Assembly: GCF_001632365.1 (NCBI RefSeq)
Contig: NW_024468511.1
Location: 748,694 to 812,693, forward strand
Reading direction: 5' to 3'
Origin: Laetiporus sulphureus 93-53
Lineage: Eukaryota > Basidiomycota > Agaricomycetes > Polyporales > Laetiporaceae
Length of the DNA: 64,000 bases
Shown piece after piece: positions 11,036 to 23,419 of this stretch (the first letter of the stretch is position 1; each line of letters opens with the position of its first letter). Under the pieces are notes generated by a model. That model was not told where the DNA came from. It searched no databases and saw nothing but the letters and a program-made list of their open reading frames with translations. Made by a program: the position numbers and the translations under genes.

Positions 11036-13058
11036 CGTGAAGAGCAGACCAGAAGCTACTGTACATGTCCAACACAAGGTTTTGTCGTATGATCTACACT
11101 CGCTTTGGCTCCTACCCTGTTATACCCCTACAGTCATTCTATCGTCGCGAGCGGTCGTGCAGTAGTCTCTAGTGTATCGGTCAGCGAGCTCGTGTATACA
11201 GAGTGATCAAAAACCGCTGAGATATTATCTTACTGAGTCGCACTTGTTTTCGCTTAGGAGAAGAGAAATGGAAGGAGTTTGTAAGTCGGGCTGCCCTCGT
11301 TGATCAAGCGCCTCGAACTACCACCCTTGGATATCATACGATTACGACTCTCGCTCTACTCAGACTATCAAATGATGGTCGACAACACAGAATGTATGAT
11401 CGGACGGGCGCACAGGATTCCTGCGCACCGGCGTGGCAAGATATTTCCAAAATGCTCCTTTCAAACGCAAGGACAAGATGACAGGACTGTTCGGCGTTTG
11501 ACTCACGCTAGCAAATTATTTAGTATCAGGTTCCAGTTACTAGTGCAAACAGGTCACTTAATACGGCGACAAGTATCGAACTTGTTTCTGTGCGAATTTG
11601 TAACACGCCAACGACGAGTGGTACAAGCCGCCTCAAACGGAGCTCTTGAAAAATTGTCCATCGAGTCATAATGTCCCCGTCTCCGATCAGGCGAGTTTCT
11701 GAAGAGCATGACCACAGCGTAGGCTATCGACAGCAAAGAGTATAGGCTCATCGTCAGATGTACGTCTGCGGCGGGGAAACAGGTACGCCTGTAAATGTTG
11801 CTTTAAGCAGATCCGAACAAGTTGATAGCCGCTTGGCAACAGCGAGCTGGCCATGATGTATGATTCATCGTGGATCCCAGTTTGTGATTTCAGAACACAT
11901 GAAATACCATTTGCCGGGTGCGTCCTGTTTTGCTTGTGAGAGTCATTGCGGCAAGCTCGTCTGATAATTGCATTTAAATTAACAGTTTATCGTCAGCAAG
12001 GTGATTTTCAGCCAGATGTCATGACATACGAAAATCTGTCGCCTCAAGGTTGCGTTCATAAGTTATACAATCTAGATTTGACACACAGCCGAGAGTCAAG
12101 ACTGTGAGTTGCGATGTAATCTTCTAATTCGCATCACTCGCATACTCATCAATGTCCATTCCGGTGCCCTCTCTTTACGGACGCTCTGCCGTCAATACTA
12201 ACATGGGAACTCTTCTATGATATCGTCGAGGTACCTCAGGTGAGTAGTATCGATGCCTGGTACAGTGCTTCCGTAGGTGTCTGTAACGAGTTCCAGAGGG
12301 GGTACCCGTCGTTACAATGATTTTGCTCTCCGATATGCGGTTTGGATGCAAATTATCGTGCTGCAAGTTCTAACAGAAGGAGCAAGCGAGTATGATCACA
12401 GCCTCGCGATGGGCCTTCACTGTCGTATTATACGTTCGTCTCGCATAACACAAAAGAATGTCAGTAGCTAGTCGTCTTCATCATACTTCCGTGTACCTTC
12501 ACTGATTTTATCAACTTTTTTTCGGAGGAGGGAAGCGATGATAGGAGGCGCAAATTGCATTGCTGTCGCGATTGCATTGCAGGCCCATCGATAGTACCGA
12601 AGCGATGGGAATGTGGAAGGCGCATGGTCTGGCAACCGCAGAAATATTGCGGATGTACGCCGATTGTTGGCTGAGTCGACTAGGAGGCAGAACGTCCCAT
12701 TTCCTTGCTCAGTGGAGGTATTAAAGCCTGGAGCGGAGGAGCCGGCACCAATTCCTCGCCTTTCGAGTGCATAGCGCATGCGCGCAGTGGCACAATTCTT
12801 TGGACCTGAAATACGAAGCAGTCACATTGGCATGTGCTTATCGTTAAGTGAGCCCTGTGACAATAGCATACGACTCGCTGAAATCTGTTGTACATAGTTG
12901 TGAACAGAATATGGAATGATCTCAGGTCGCCATCACACGCTAGTGGATGCTGGAAAGCTGACTCAGTCAAGGGACCATCGAAGCGTGCAACCAACGGCAT
13001 ATACATCGACGTCCAAAACATTCCATCGCATGAAGCACAAAACGCTGAGTGAATCGTG
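11036..13058. other. Intergenic, no gene recognised
   Basis: About 2 kb between the membrane-protein gene and the 3' end of SDR copy B. Several open frames of 60-130 codons exist, but none shows domains or splice-linked homology. Confidence 0.45.
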
Positions 13059-14357
13059 TCAGACATCCTTCAAATTCTCCTTCGCGATCGCTGCAGCAAC
13101 TTCGTCTAGGCCGTACATCCTCGTCATAAGCGAATCCTGTGACCTGGTCAGAAACCTCGACTTCGGGATATCATGACTATTGCCTACGAATGCGCGTCGT
13201 CCCAGGAAAGTGTCCATGAACCAGACGAGCCACGTTGGGTTTCCTGCCCAAAACCATGCGCGGGGATTCTGCGATATTACTCCCTGGACGACCTTCCTTG
13301 CATACTGGTCGGTATCCATCTCGGAAACTTGGAGTATCAAACAACCGTCAGAGCCGCTTTGATGAGCACCCACAGCATCGAACTGCAAACCTTGCGGATT
13401 GACGCGCCGCGCTTGATATTGGGCTTCGATGGGTTTGTACAAGGAGTCGGAAGGCAGACTGCGTGGCTTCGCGATGTTGCTCTTCACGTTGCCTGTGATA
13501 ACCTACGCACGAAATTCGGCAGCTACAAGTGTAGTGAGGAGGTGGCTGCGTACAGTGATGACTTTGACGCTAATGATGTCGTATGCAGGTATGAGTTGAG
13601 TCCGACTGTCTCGTCACGGGAACTCACCCAAAAGGTGCGAGCTCCACACGAAGTGTATTGCTGTATGCGTGTATGGCAGCCTTGTTAGCATTTACGCTCC
13701 GCTGAACGGCAGAGGGCAGATACCGACAATACTGCCAATCTGCACGATCCGTGCGTCTCCCGATGCGATAAGCATGTGGATGAACTCCTGAACCATCGTC
13801 ATGACAGCGAAGACGTTGACCTCAAAGAGGTCCCGAACTTCCTTCACGTCGAGGTCTGTGGCGGCTACAGGACATGCTTATATCCGCCCAAACGCATCAG
13901 TCAAGTTTCTGTTAATTGGCGGCTTGTCGTACCTTGACCGCTGGGTTGTGATTCGTGAGCACTGCCATCATGGCTGAATACGGCGTAACGTACGCATTGT
14001 TGACGAGAATATGTAGTTTGCCTCCAGTTACTTCTGCAATATGACTCTTCACCCGGCGAACCGCGTCCAAGTCAGTCACATCCAATTGCAAGGTCTTGAT
14101 GCCCATTTCTGTGAGATGTTCCATTTTGCTAGAATCGCGAGCAGTCGCGAAGACCTCATATCCTGCAGAAACAAGGTAAGCTTCTAAGATACAGTACGCG
14201 CACCGACGGGTCCACCTTGTTCATGGAACCTCCGCGCCAACGCGTCTCCTATTCCTCCCTGACTACATCTGCGGCGATATTGAGCGATTCATAGATTCAA
14301 GCAGCAACTTGAGCGAGTGTACCCAGTGATGAGAACAGTTGTCAACGAGTTGGCCAT
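13059..14357 (-). pseudogene. AYR1-like SDR (copy B), frameshifted at the catalytic Tyr
   Basis: Paralogue of the SDR at 5323-6624. The first exons have the same lengths as in copy A: 14357-14323 (35 nt), 14268-14216 (53), 14162-13994 (169) and microexon 13940-13933 (8); the 16-nt exon is 13569-13554. The exon 13876-13628 is 249 nt where copy A has 250. The missing base is in the codon for the catalytic tyrosine: the segment reads GGAGCGTAAATGC, so GAYNANK becomes GA followed by a stop (near 13693). Upstream (SQGGIGDALARRFHEQGYEVFATAR, split by an intron) and downstream (NPRAWFWAGNPTW, ending in LKDV) the protein is well preserved, so the loss is recent or an assembly error. If a C is missing only in the assembly, the gene would be intact. 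Confidence 0.8.
13933..13940 (-). other. 8-nt microexon of SDR copy B
   Basis: CGGTCAAG on the minus strand sits between CCCAG and GTACG and completes NNAGQACPVAATD, exactly as in copy A. Its flanking introns are 53 and 56 nt. Confidence 0.75.
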
Positions 14358-15944
14358 TTCTGCGGGTGCCTCTGAGGGGAAGTTGAGCAGTACTGTGATC
14401 AGGGCAATTACGCGATCATGTGACCGCGCTGGCGGCGATGCCCAGTGAAGCAACAGTGGAGGCGGAAATCTAGCTCGTTATTGTGCAGAACAACATTGTC
14501 TCAGCTAAGCTCAAGGTCTACTCGAAAGCCACAGTAAAGGAGGCAGCCGATGCAGAAGTTGGAACGTACGTAATCGCGTAGTGGCCACCGGTCGCAACTG
14601 ATCGCAAGTCACCGTGACGACGGCTATGTCTGTGGCGATAACTGAGGCAGTTCTGAAGGTCGGCACGTTGTATGCTGTCAAATCCCATGCGCATGATTGG
14701 GCCACAAGCAGCACCGCCTCCGAGATGCTAACGCGCTTAAAGCCACGGATATCCAGGCGGCGATGGGCGGTGAGCAAACCACATGGTTACGTGGATGGGC
14801 TCGGTTTGCTGTGTGGCGCGATGAGATGGTGGAGCATCGAATGGTCTGGTCTTTGGGAACCAAAAGAGAGCTTTAGATGGTTGCTTGAGCAAGGGACTCC
14901 GAGTACCGCACTGCGAGGAAGACTCGCATGCGTCAGGCAATTGCCACAGCACCTCAGGTGCCTGTTGCGTTATGAGCAATGCATTGTAGACACATAGCAA
15001 TGATGGCGGTGGCAAGTGGCGGATGCCTTGTTCCACACAGGAAAACTGACAGGTCGGAAGTTGAGTCGACATTGGAGGGAACCCAACAGTTCGTGTGGCC
15101 AATGACAACCGTGTCAAAGGAGGATGCCCCCAGTGGGAGGAGGTATGCTGAATAGGGTGCTATGCGACCGACGTTATGCAAAGTTCATCGAGCTCGTCGG
15201 GTTCGCGAACTGTTGGTGATGAAAGATATTGGTTACGATCCAATCTGGCGGCTAAGAAGCACACAGATAGCTCACCGCGAGACAATCACCCTCCTATGGA
15301 TGATAGCATTCAACCGACTCGGCAGCAGGTCAAATGTGGCTTATGTATCGACCACATGGGTGGCATGAGCAAAAGTCTCGCAGCGGGACGAACCTCTGAT
15401 CGTATCGATTGCAGCGTGCATGACGCCGGCAGCGTCTGATGGACGTTCGCTTGCTAACCCCCCTTGGACTTGCCTGTAGAGCGCATACACCATCGCCAAG
15501 GATGCGCTCTTTGCGGCAGAGATTATAATTGGACGGCGCAGTAAAGTTCCGAACAAAGTATGAAACCGAGGCCTCGTCGGGTATTCCCTGCATCTCAAGC
15601 GCGCTGTCTCCGCCACATGCTCCTTCGTCGCGTCGATGGTCCACTGCCATTGTTGGTCTACTGCGCAACCCCGACAGCGTCCCTCAGACGACGATCTCAC
15701 AACGGCCAGAGCGCAGAAAGCCAGGAACACACAATAATGGACGGGCCAATGATCCTCCTGCAGGCTATGCTTCCCGATCACGATGCTGATGATCTCTCAA
15801 TGGCAGCGCTTGTTATAGCACTGCTTAGCATCTGCACCAGCGCCTCGCCCGTCTCGTTTATATACCCCTCCCGCTCTTTCAATCTTCTCCGTCGGTCATA
15901 CCCTTCCAGACGACGGCGGCGCGGTTTGCAGGCAGCCAGCGATC
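14358..15944. other. Intergenic with possible decayed coding remnants
   Basis: No gene could be assembled. A minor open stretch around 14490-14580 on the plus strand reads like protein (VSAKLKVYSKATVKEAADA) but has no start, no partner exon and no recognised family. The rightmost 100 bases are the promoter of the gene starting at 15945. Confidence 0.4.
15858..15864 (+). promoter_or_regulatory. TATA-like box for the gene at 15945
   Basis: TTATATA lies about 80 bp before the ATG and is followed by a CT-rich run (CCCCTCCCGCTCTTTC), a layout common at fungal transcription starts. Confidence 0.45.
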
Positions 15945-17431
15945 ATGAACAGCACTAATTCGACCGGCGACTCGTCAGGCAATGGCACATTGACGCTACC
16001 GCCCTCGCTTGACTTACCCCCGCATCTATCGGCGCAAAAGTACTTCTTCGTGTGCACTTTGACGGTGGCAGCTTGGGACGTGCTCGTTTTGACCCCTCGC
16101 ACATGGCGGCTTATGCGGAGTCGTGGATGGCCCTTGTTGAAGATCATTTACTACTTCCTTCGTCTATGGGTCCCTTTTGAGTTCACTGTTGTCGGTGCGC
16201 TGTCTCGCCACCTATCAGGGCCGGTTCGATAAGCTTATCGAGTATCGTAGGCGTTGCATTCTTTGATATCGCCTGGACACAAGAGGTGAGCCGACCTCGC
16301 GCATTGTGTCGAGGACAGACGCACCTGACTTTGCCTCATATCAGCGTTGCTCCGGGTTCTACCTGTTTGAACCCATTTGCACTGCTATCCTGCTCGCTGT
16401 CATATCATTCGTCCATGTATACCGCATCCACGCAATCTATGACAAAAACCGGTCTGTACTCCATGGCATGGGCGGTCTGTTTGCTCTGCAAATCGTCATC
16501 ACCGCCATATGCTGTGGCTTCTATCGCTGTGCGTATCTGTCACTGTTCCCGCTTGCGTCCATTCCTGAAACACGTGCACAGCTACGCCGCTCGAGGAAGG
16601 CCAAGGCTGCATAGCAGAGCCAAAGCACAACTGGGTCGGCATCTACTGGGTCTCTGTGACGTTAGTGTACACAGCCTCGGTACGCAACCATCTGCCTATG
16701 ACATGATCGCGTCAGTCTGAGTCAGTCTCTTGCGCGTCAGCTGGTCCTGGCTGTCAAACGCTCCATCCGCTCGTACAAGGCAAAGCCTCTCAATCTTTGG
16801 AAGCTCATGCTCCGCGATGGACTGAACCTTTACTTCGTGAGTTGCATAGAGAGTATCTGTAACCCGTCAATGTTCTGATTTCCCCCAGGCTGTGTGGCTC
16901 GTGAACATGGTGAACATGTTCTTCTGGTTTATCATCAAGCCCACGGGTGTGAGTGATCCCATCCGGACGATCGTAACTAGGTGCGTCCCAATCTCAGTTT
17001 TGACCACATAATTCCACTGAGATGTGTATCTCGGCAGCATGGCTGCCGTGCTGTCATCGTCGATGACCATGCGTATCATCCTGGCTGTGCGCGGACCGCT
17101 CACGAACGGCGGTCGATACGCCGGTTCGAAGGTGGCGCGTTCCGGGGGCACCGTGCGATCGCGGATGGCGCCAGGCGCGCCCACGAACCCGGTGCTCTCC
17201 ATCTCGCAGGTGCAGCCTACGCCATTCAACGTGCCGCTCGGCGCGGAGAACAAGACGGGCGAGTGGGCGCTAGGCGGCGAGGACAAAAGCAGCGTCAATG
17301 ACGGTGAAAAGGGTGGCATTTACCCGATCGACGCCGCTGGGATACAAGAGGAGAGCAAGAGCGATCATGGGGTGAAGATACAAATAGATACGGAGACACA
17401 CTTAAACGATGAATACCCCAAGGAGAAGTAG
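15945..17431 (+). CDS. Seven-helix membrane protein, DUF6533-related
   Basis: Predicted integral membrane protein of unknown function from the basidiomycete seven-helix group. Seven exons join in phase: 15945-16194, 16251-16285, 16345-16528, 16582-16679, 16741-16836, 16889-16980 and 17038-17431, giving 382 residues. The N-terminus is short, polar and Asn/Ser/Thr-rich (NSTNSTGDSSGNGT, with N-glycosylation sequons). The helical core follows, with the landmarks LKIIYYFLRLW, VHVYRIHAIYDKNR, EEGQGCIAEP in the extracellular loop, LMLRDGLNLYF and SSSMTMRIILAVRG. The last ~110 residues are a charged, disordered cytoplasmic tail. The tail ends ...DEYPKEK. It is only distantly similar to the protein at 8965-11035, so this is not a recent tandem duplicate. 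Confidence 0.78.
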
Positions 17432-18189
17432 ACTCGGTCGAGACGGGATGAGGTAATGTGTAGGAATGCTTCTGTGTCTTGCTTTGTTCTGAGGATTGGA
17501 TTGTACACTATCTTTTGTGCTATTTATCGCTGCTCGCATGTCGTTGCTCTCTAATGGTCGTTGCTTTAGTTAGGTTATGCAATGTTATCTCGCCATATGT
17601 CCTATCCATGAGTCTATGCCGCGTTGTACGTGCTAACATAAGCGTGGAAACGATTTACTTTCAACTCCATTTGATTCAACTTCTGCCGTGGATTTACATG
17701 AGGATGGTGGCGTCGCCAGTACGTGTAGTCCCCGCGGCACCCGGCACTAATAGAGCTGCTTGATAGCCGGATTCTCTGCTTGTGCTTATACATACACCTT
17801 CAGCAGCCTTTCTCGACACTCAACGATCAAGCCACAACGGCTGGGTGTCCCCGAAGTGTGTAATATGTTGGCCACAACTCGAATAACTGGACACCGTTTG
17901 CCCATTACCTACGACCTGCGGCAATGCTCAGTCTTTGTTAATTGGATGTGTAGACGGTGCGCACGCGATAGCCCCTTGTGACCAAGGGTGTCGGTTCCAA
18001 GAAGCTGATGCCCTCCCCCGGTAGACGCAGTCCAACCGGCATGTTATTCCGGGCTGGGGAAATCCACTGATCACATTCATGGGCGCAAGCGGCTGATGGA
18101 CATACCATATAGTACTATGGCAGCCTGACCGCGACTGCGCTGCATCCCACATGTTCCCTCCTTCTCACTACCTACAGGGCGATTCAGAG
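17432..18189. other. Intergenic, promoter side of the acyl-CoA ligase
   Basis: No gene recognised. An in-frame ATG at 18151 would add 13 residues to the ligase, but homologues of this type usually begin at the later Met. Confidence 0.45.
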
Positions 18190-20426
18190 ATGGCGCGCAT
18201 TATCCGCTCGCCGTTCAAGCCGGTCCCTCCTCTCCCAGAGCAGAACGTGCATGACTTTCTTTTCAACCACCCGGATAACCAGCCTGCGAAAGACTACACT
18301 GTGCACGTTGACGGGCTCACCGGGCGGAAGGTCTCGAGGCACGAGTTTGTGGAGCGCGTGCGCGACGCGGCTACTGCGCTGGGTACGCCGACGATCGAGG
18401 GCGGATTGGGCATTGGAGAGAAGGATGGAGAGATTGTTGGGATATTCAGCCACAACGCCCTGGTATGCTCCTTACTCTTGTGCCCCGGTATGCTATCGTA
18501 GTCCAACGCAGATGTGTTTCTGCAGGATTTCCCGGTCCTCGTCAATGCGCTTCTTGTCATTACAACCCCGTTCGCGCTGCTTTCTGCCTACTCCACTCCC
18601 TTCGAGCTCGCCCAAAGCTTACGCACGTCCAAGGCTACACGCCTGTTCGTGCAGTCTGACTTGCTGTCGATCGCTTTACAGGCTGCGAAGGAGGTCGGTC
18701 TCCCCGAGGACCGTATTTACATTCTCCATGGGCATGTCAAGGGGAAGGAGACGCTCGACGACTTAATTCAACATGCTAGGCAACAGCGGCTACTGAGGGT
18801 CCAGGTGAAGCCTGTTAAGAAGGACACGCTGGCTTATTTGGTGTTTTCGAGCGGTACTACGGGACGCTCGAAGGGTAAGTTCGATCGGTGATTAACTGTC
18901 AATTCATGGTTTTAATTTTGAATGGGATGCCAGCGGTAATGATATCGCATGGGAACATCTGCTACTCGTTGGTGCAGAATGATATTTCCTTCAAGGAGGA
19001 TGGCAGCCCCCGTCCAGTGCGTCCGCTCTTTGTACCCATTGCTTGAGAGTCGGACTGAGCACACCGACAGCCGTCCCCATTGATATGGCTGGGGTTTCTG
19101 CCGATGTATCACACGTACGGCCTACATCTGTTCTGCTTCCGTGGATTCTGGGTACCCTCAACCATCGTTATTATCCCGAAGTGGGACTTGGTTACAGTAG
19201 TGAAGCTGATACCAAAGTGAGTTGTTGCCTATTCTACCGGCCCCTTCATGCGCATGACCGTATGCGATCAACATCCTCAATGCAGGCTCCGTATCAACGT
19301 GCTTTGGATGACACCCTCTGCCGTGCATCAGCTCGCACATAGCAAAGACTGGCGGAAAGAAGACTTCGCTTCTGTGCTTACTGTCGGAGCTGGTGCTGCA
19401 TACCTCCCGTTGTCACTGGCGAAGCATATGAAGGAGAGACTCGGGGAGAACAAGGACGTCACGCAGGGTTAGTTCACCTCCATGATCGGCTGCTGTCCAA
19501 TTGCTCAGATGTTCTGCAGGATATGGCATGTCAGAAATGGTAAATAGTTCCCCCTACTGCTTTAGTGATTGGTTGATCTATGGATGCTGACTGACCGCAG
19601 ACGATATCATCTACGCGCATGCCCACGCCTAACATGTTCGGCGGGCGCATCCCGCCCATGGCAGACTCCGTCGGGGTACTCTTGCCCGGACAAGACGCGC
19701 GAATCGTGCGGGAGGATGGGTCTGACGCAGATGTGAACGAGCCGGGAGAGTTGTGGATGCGCGGCGGCAACGTTGCCCTGGGATATTGGCAGGATGAGGA
19801 AGCGACGCGGCGGACGTTCTTGAAAGATGGCTGGTTAAGGTCCGGAGACCAATTTAGAGTGGACGAGTTGGGGAGGCTGTTGTGTGTGTTTCTGTCTGAT
19901 CCATGTCTCGGCTTGCTAACATGGCTGTCCAAAGCTTCATGGAGAGAGTGAAGGTGCGGCCCTGATTGTCGGAATGTGTCGTGCATCTAACTGTCAATTT
20001 GCCACAGGATACTTTGAAAGTGTCTGGCTTCCAAGTCTCTCCGACGGAAATAGAGGACGTGCTCATGGCTCACCCGGAGAAGTTACTAGTAGAAGCGTGC
20101 GTAGCCGGCGTCTCCAGTGGGCGGTCGTCCGACGAGAAGGTTCCGCGGGCATGGGTGGTCCTAAGCGACGAGGGTAAAGCACAAGGAGAGCGTACTGTAG
20201 TGGCGAAGCTGGATGAGCAGGTCCGGAAGAATTTGAGCAGATATAAGTGGCTTAGAGGTGGGATTGAGGTCGTGGGTGAGGTATGTGTATTCTCGTCCAG
20301 CGATGGCTGCTACATGTCAAGCTAACTACTACATCGCAGATTCCGAAGTTACCTACCGGCAAGGTTCTCCGGCGTGCACTGCAAAGTCAGCATGAAGAGC
20401 GGCAGAAGGTGTCTGCGAAGTTGTAA
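18190..20426 (+). CDS. Acyl-CoA synthetase, 4-coumarate-CoA ligase type
   Basis: ANL-superfamily adenylate-forming enzyme that activates a carboxylic acid to its CoA thioester via an acyl-AMP. Ten exons join in phase: 18190-18462, 18526-18874, 18934-19016, 19071-19216, 19286-19467, 19520-19539, 19601-19881, 19935-19953, 20008-20280 and 20340-20426, giving 570 residues. The P-loop-like motif SSGTTGRSKG is near 198-207, the LPMYHTYG segment follows, the 20-nt exon supplies GYGMSEM, the hinge region reads SGDQFRVDELG, DTLKVSGFQVSPTEIE follows, and the catalytic lysine motif LPTGKVLRR closes the C-terminal domain. There is no obvious C-terminal peroxisomal SKL signal; the end is SAKL. Substrate could be a phenylpropanoid, a benzoate or a medium-chain fatty acid; the sequence does not decide. 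Confidence 0.9.
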
Positions 20427-20739
20427 TGGGTCATCTGAGGGCTTCGCGAGGATGATGTGTAGGCTGTTCTTGTATAAATGCTATACATGTAGAGTTTTAA
20501 GATACAAAGATTCCATACGGATACCTGTACACGTCCCACATCTCCGCACGACGACGGTGTTCATTACTTCAAAATTTAAGCTGGCCTACAGGGCCGACAA
20601 CTTGAACATGGGCCGAGTGACTGAACGCGCCCGTGACAATGTGACCCGCGCGGGTCAGTTCGTGAGGTCACAGCTGCCAGACGAGGAGCTCTTGGTGCCG
20701 ACATGATGAATCCTCTTCGCCGGCCCCATACCCCGTCCC

Positions 20740-20746
20740 TTATAAG
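20740..20746 (+). promoter_or_regulatory. TATA-like box for the Sec14-like gene
   Basis: TTATAAG lies about 95 bp before the ATG at 20840 and is followed by a pyrimidine-rich stretch. Confidence 0.4.
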
Positions 20747-20839
20747 CCGCTTTCCTCCGCCCCTTACTCAACCTCACCCACCAGATTAATCCATCCTATT
20801 CGTCTCAGGCTCACAGCAACGACTGTCAGCTGATGGGCG

Positions 20840-23178
20840 ATGGCACCGAGCAAGGATAAGCAGGACAAAGCCTTGAAGCAGTTCCGGCAGGAGCTCGAGA
20901 GACGTGATCTCATACACGAGGGAGACACCATCGGAACCGACGATGCTACGCTCCTGTATGTACTGCGCTTTCGTTCGTCTTGTATCAAATATTTATGTCC
21001 TGATTAGACGGTTCCTCCGAGCGCGTCAGTATGACCTGAATGCGGCTACAACGATGTGGTCTAACTGCCAGAAGTGGCGAAAGACTGTCGAAGGTGTCGG
21101 CATCGACGAGCTGTATAGGCGGCTTGACCCATACGATGTGCGTGTTGTTTTCCTTACCTCGGTCCCGCGGAGCTCTTGCGACAAGCCGTTCGGCTGCATT
21201 CTGGAATGCGATAACTGGCATTGTCTGGCACTGTACATTGTGCCTTCAGCGATAGTGGAGGTCTGCTTGGCTGCCACATGTGGCCTCGACCGCTGACAAG
21301 TTGGTGCCCCGATGGATACTCGTGATTGCTATTCCACAACTCCGCCGAGTATGGCCCGCACGTCTTGACGCTAGCTGTTGCATCATGCGCGCAATGCTTC
21401 TTTTCGTGTTAGGCATAGACACATATATGCGACATCTCATATGCCAAATGTCAGCAGATGCAGTGTCCTCGTGAACATACACGTTTGATGAGTATACTCA
21501 TCAAAATCAGATCCCGCTGGGACAATATGTTCATGTTCCGACTTTTAGTTTGATATGAGATGCTCCCAGGAACGTTTACAGTTTCATACTCTCTTGATCT
21601 AGCACGCTGACCAATGCGCACACATGTACAGTACCCCGAGCGTAGTGCCGTCTTCGACTGCTGGCCATTATGGTTTCACAAGACGGACAAAAAAGGTCGG
21701 CCGCTAAATATCCATCATTTCGGAGGTATCAATATGCCAGAGTTGTACAAGTATGTCACGCCGCAGAAATTCTGGCAGACGATCGTCGTCAACGCCGAAT
21801 CGCTCACGCGTGAGGTGTTGCCCGCCTCGTCACGGGCTGCGGGGCACCATATCGACGGGACGTTTGTGATTGTCGACCTCAAAGGCTTTGGCATAAGCCA
21901 ATTCTGGCAGATGAAGAACCTCGCGCGGGATTCATTTCAGATCTCCCAGGACTACTTCCCGGAAACGTGAGCTATGAGTGCTGTTCATTTCGATATTTGC
22001 TCAGCATCTTGTGCTGCAGGATGGCACATTTGGCAATCATCAATGCACCATCGTCCTTTACAACGATCTGGAGTTTCATCAAGCCATGGCTGGCAAAGGA
22101 GACACTGGCGAAGATCGAGATTCTTGGCTCGGACTACAAGGATGTGCTCCTGCAGCAGATTCCGGAGGAGAACCTGCCGACGGGCCTCGGAGGCACATGC
22201 ACGTGCGATGGGCTTGGTGGGTGCAAACTGAGTAATGCGGGCCCGTGGATGGCAAATCGGAAGGAACGGCGTGAACGGTGGCTGCGTGGTGAGCGCACAC
22301 GCATTGGCTTGGGGATGGAAGGCGAGGACGAGGACGATCGGATGCGGGAGGATGAGCAGAGGCCAGAGCAAGACCAGGAGGCAGAACTGGAAATTATAGA
22401 GGGACAGGTGCTTGTGCTTGTGCAAGAGCGGGTGCAGGAGCCCTTAGACGAGTTGAAACAGGAAGAACAAGCACCCAACGAGTATGTATCAATGCCGTTT
22501 TCTTTGCCAAAGGTAGAAGCACGGCCAGAGCAGGGAGAGCCAGTGCCCAGGGAGCATGCTCCAACATCACCATCGGTGCAGGGAGTGCAAGCAGCGTTGC
22601 CGCAGGAGCAGTCGGAGAACACGTGGACGCAATCGCAGCCAACGCTACCTCAAGCAGCATCTGCACCAAAACGCGTGGAAGCCGAATCTTCTGCTCGACA
22701 AGAGCAGCATCACGCAGCTCTGCAGCAGTCTACGTCCGTATCATCCAAGACATCGCCTGCTGCCGCGTATAGCCAGGAGACCGAGGTCGTGAACACGCAT
22801 GATGGCGCGGAGAAGGTCGTCGAAACACCGGAATCCTCACCGTATAGCACACTTGGGCCTGGCACGCCCGAGACGGACGACTCGCGCTCGTTTCGCAGCG
22901 CTAGCTCCTCATTTGGAAGTGAGGTTGCTAGTGGCTCTGGGAAGTCAGCCGGAGTGGCATCGACGGGTAAGAGTCTTGCAAAGAAACTCAGGCTGTCGAT
23001 CCCGAAGACGTTGCTGGGCAAGAAGAAGAGCAGAAGCCTGAGCAGGGACGAGAACAAGGCAGAGAAGAACAGCGAGCCGCCCAGGAGCCTGAGCAAGGGT
23101 CAAGCACGAGCCGTTGCGGATGTATCAGATTCATCAGAGGCAAGGGAAGCAGAGATGGGCGACTTCGATGAGCGTTGA
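20840..23178 (+). CDS. Sec14-like CRAL-TRIO lipid-transfer protein
   Basis: Predicted phosphatidylinositol/phosphatidylcholine transfer protein of the Golgi/cytosol. Four exons join in phase: 20840-20955, 21008-21137, 21632-21966 and 22020-23178, giving 579 residues. The CRAL-TRIO N-terminal helices contain LLRFLRARQYDLNAA; the lipid-binding fold contains YPERSAVFDCWPLWFHKTD, GRPLNIHHFGGI, HHIDGTFVIVDLKGFGISQF, FFETxx-like NAPSSFTTIWSFIKPWL and PEENLPTGLGGTC. The Sec14 core ends near residue 270. The remaining ~310 residues are low-complexity, rich in Glu, Gln, Pro and Ser, with a basic patch (KKLRLSIPKTLLGKKK) near the end that may bind membranes. Intron 2 is 494 bp, about eight times the usual size here. 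Normal Sec14 proteins are ~300-350 residues, so the tail is an extension. Confidence 0.88.
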
Positions 23179-23419
23179 GTAGAGCACGCCGGAGAAGGAA
23201 GAGTACATGAGTTTGTTTCCACCTTCATCTTGGTATCATCGTGCTGTCTAGATATTCGGAATTCAACTCAATCGCTTTGTATCACTAGTAGTTGTACCGG
23301 CCAGTCTTACTCATGTATAGTGTTCATGTAAATACAAGGGCCAGCAAAGGATATATTACTCGCGTCCGTGAACAAACCCATAAGGCGAAGTTACAGTGGG
23401 AGAGAACAAGTACAAGCCA

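Noticed and set aside
14490..14780. Plus-strand pieces VSAKLKVYSKATVKEAADA and TAMSVAITEAVLKVG
   Set aside because: They read like protein, but have no start, no intron joining them and no known family; left as possible decayed remnants.
22134..22622. Long antisense frame across the Sec14-like C-terminus, very Ser/Cys-rich
   Set aside because: It is the mirror of the Gln/Glu-rich sense codons.
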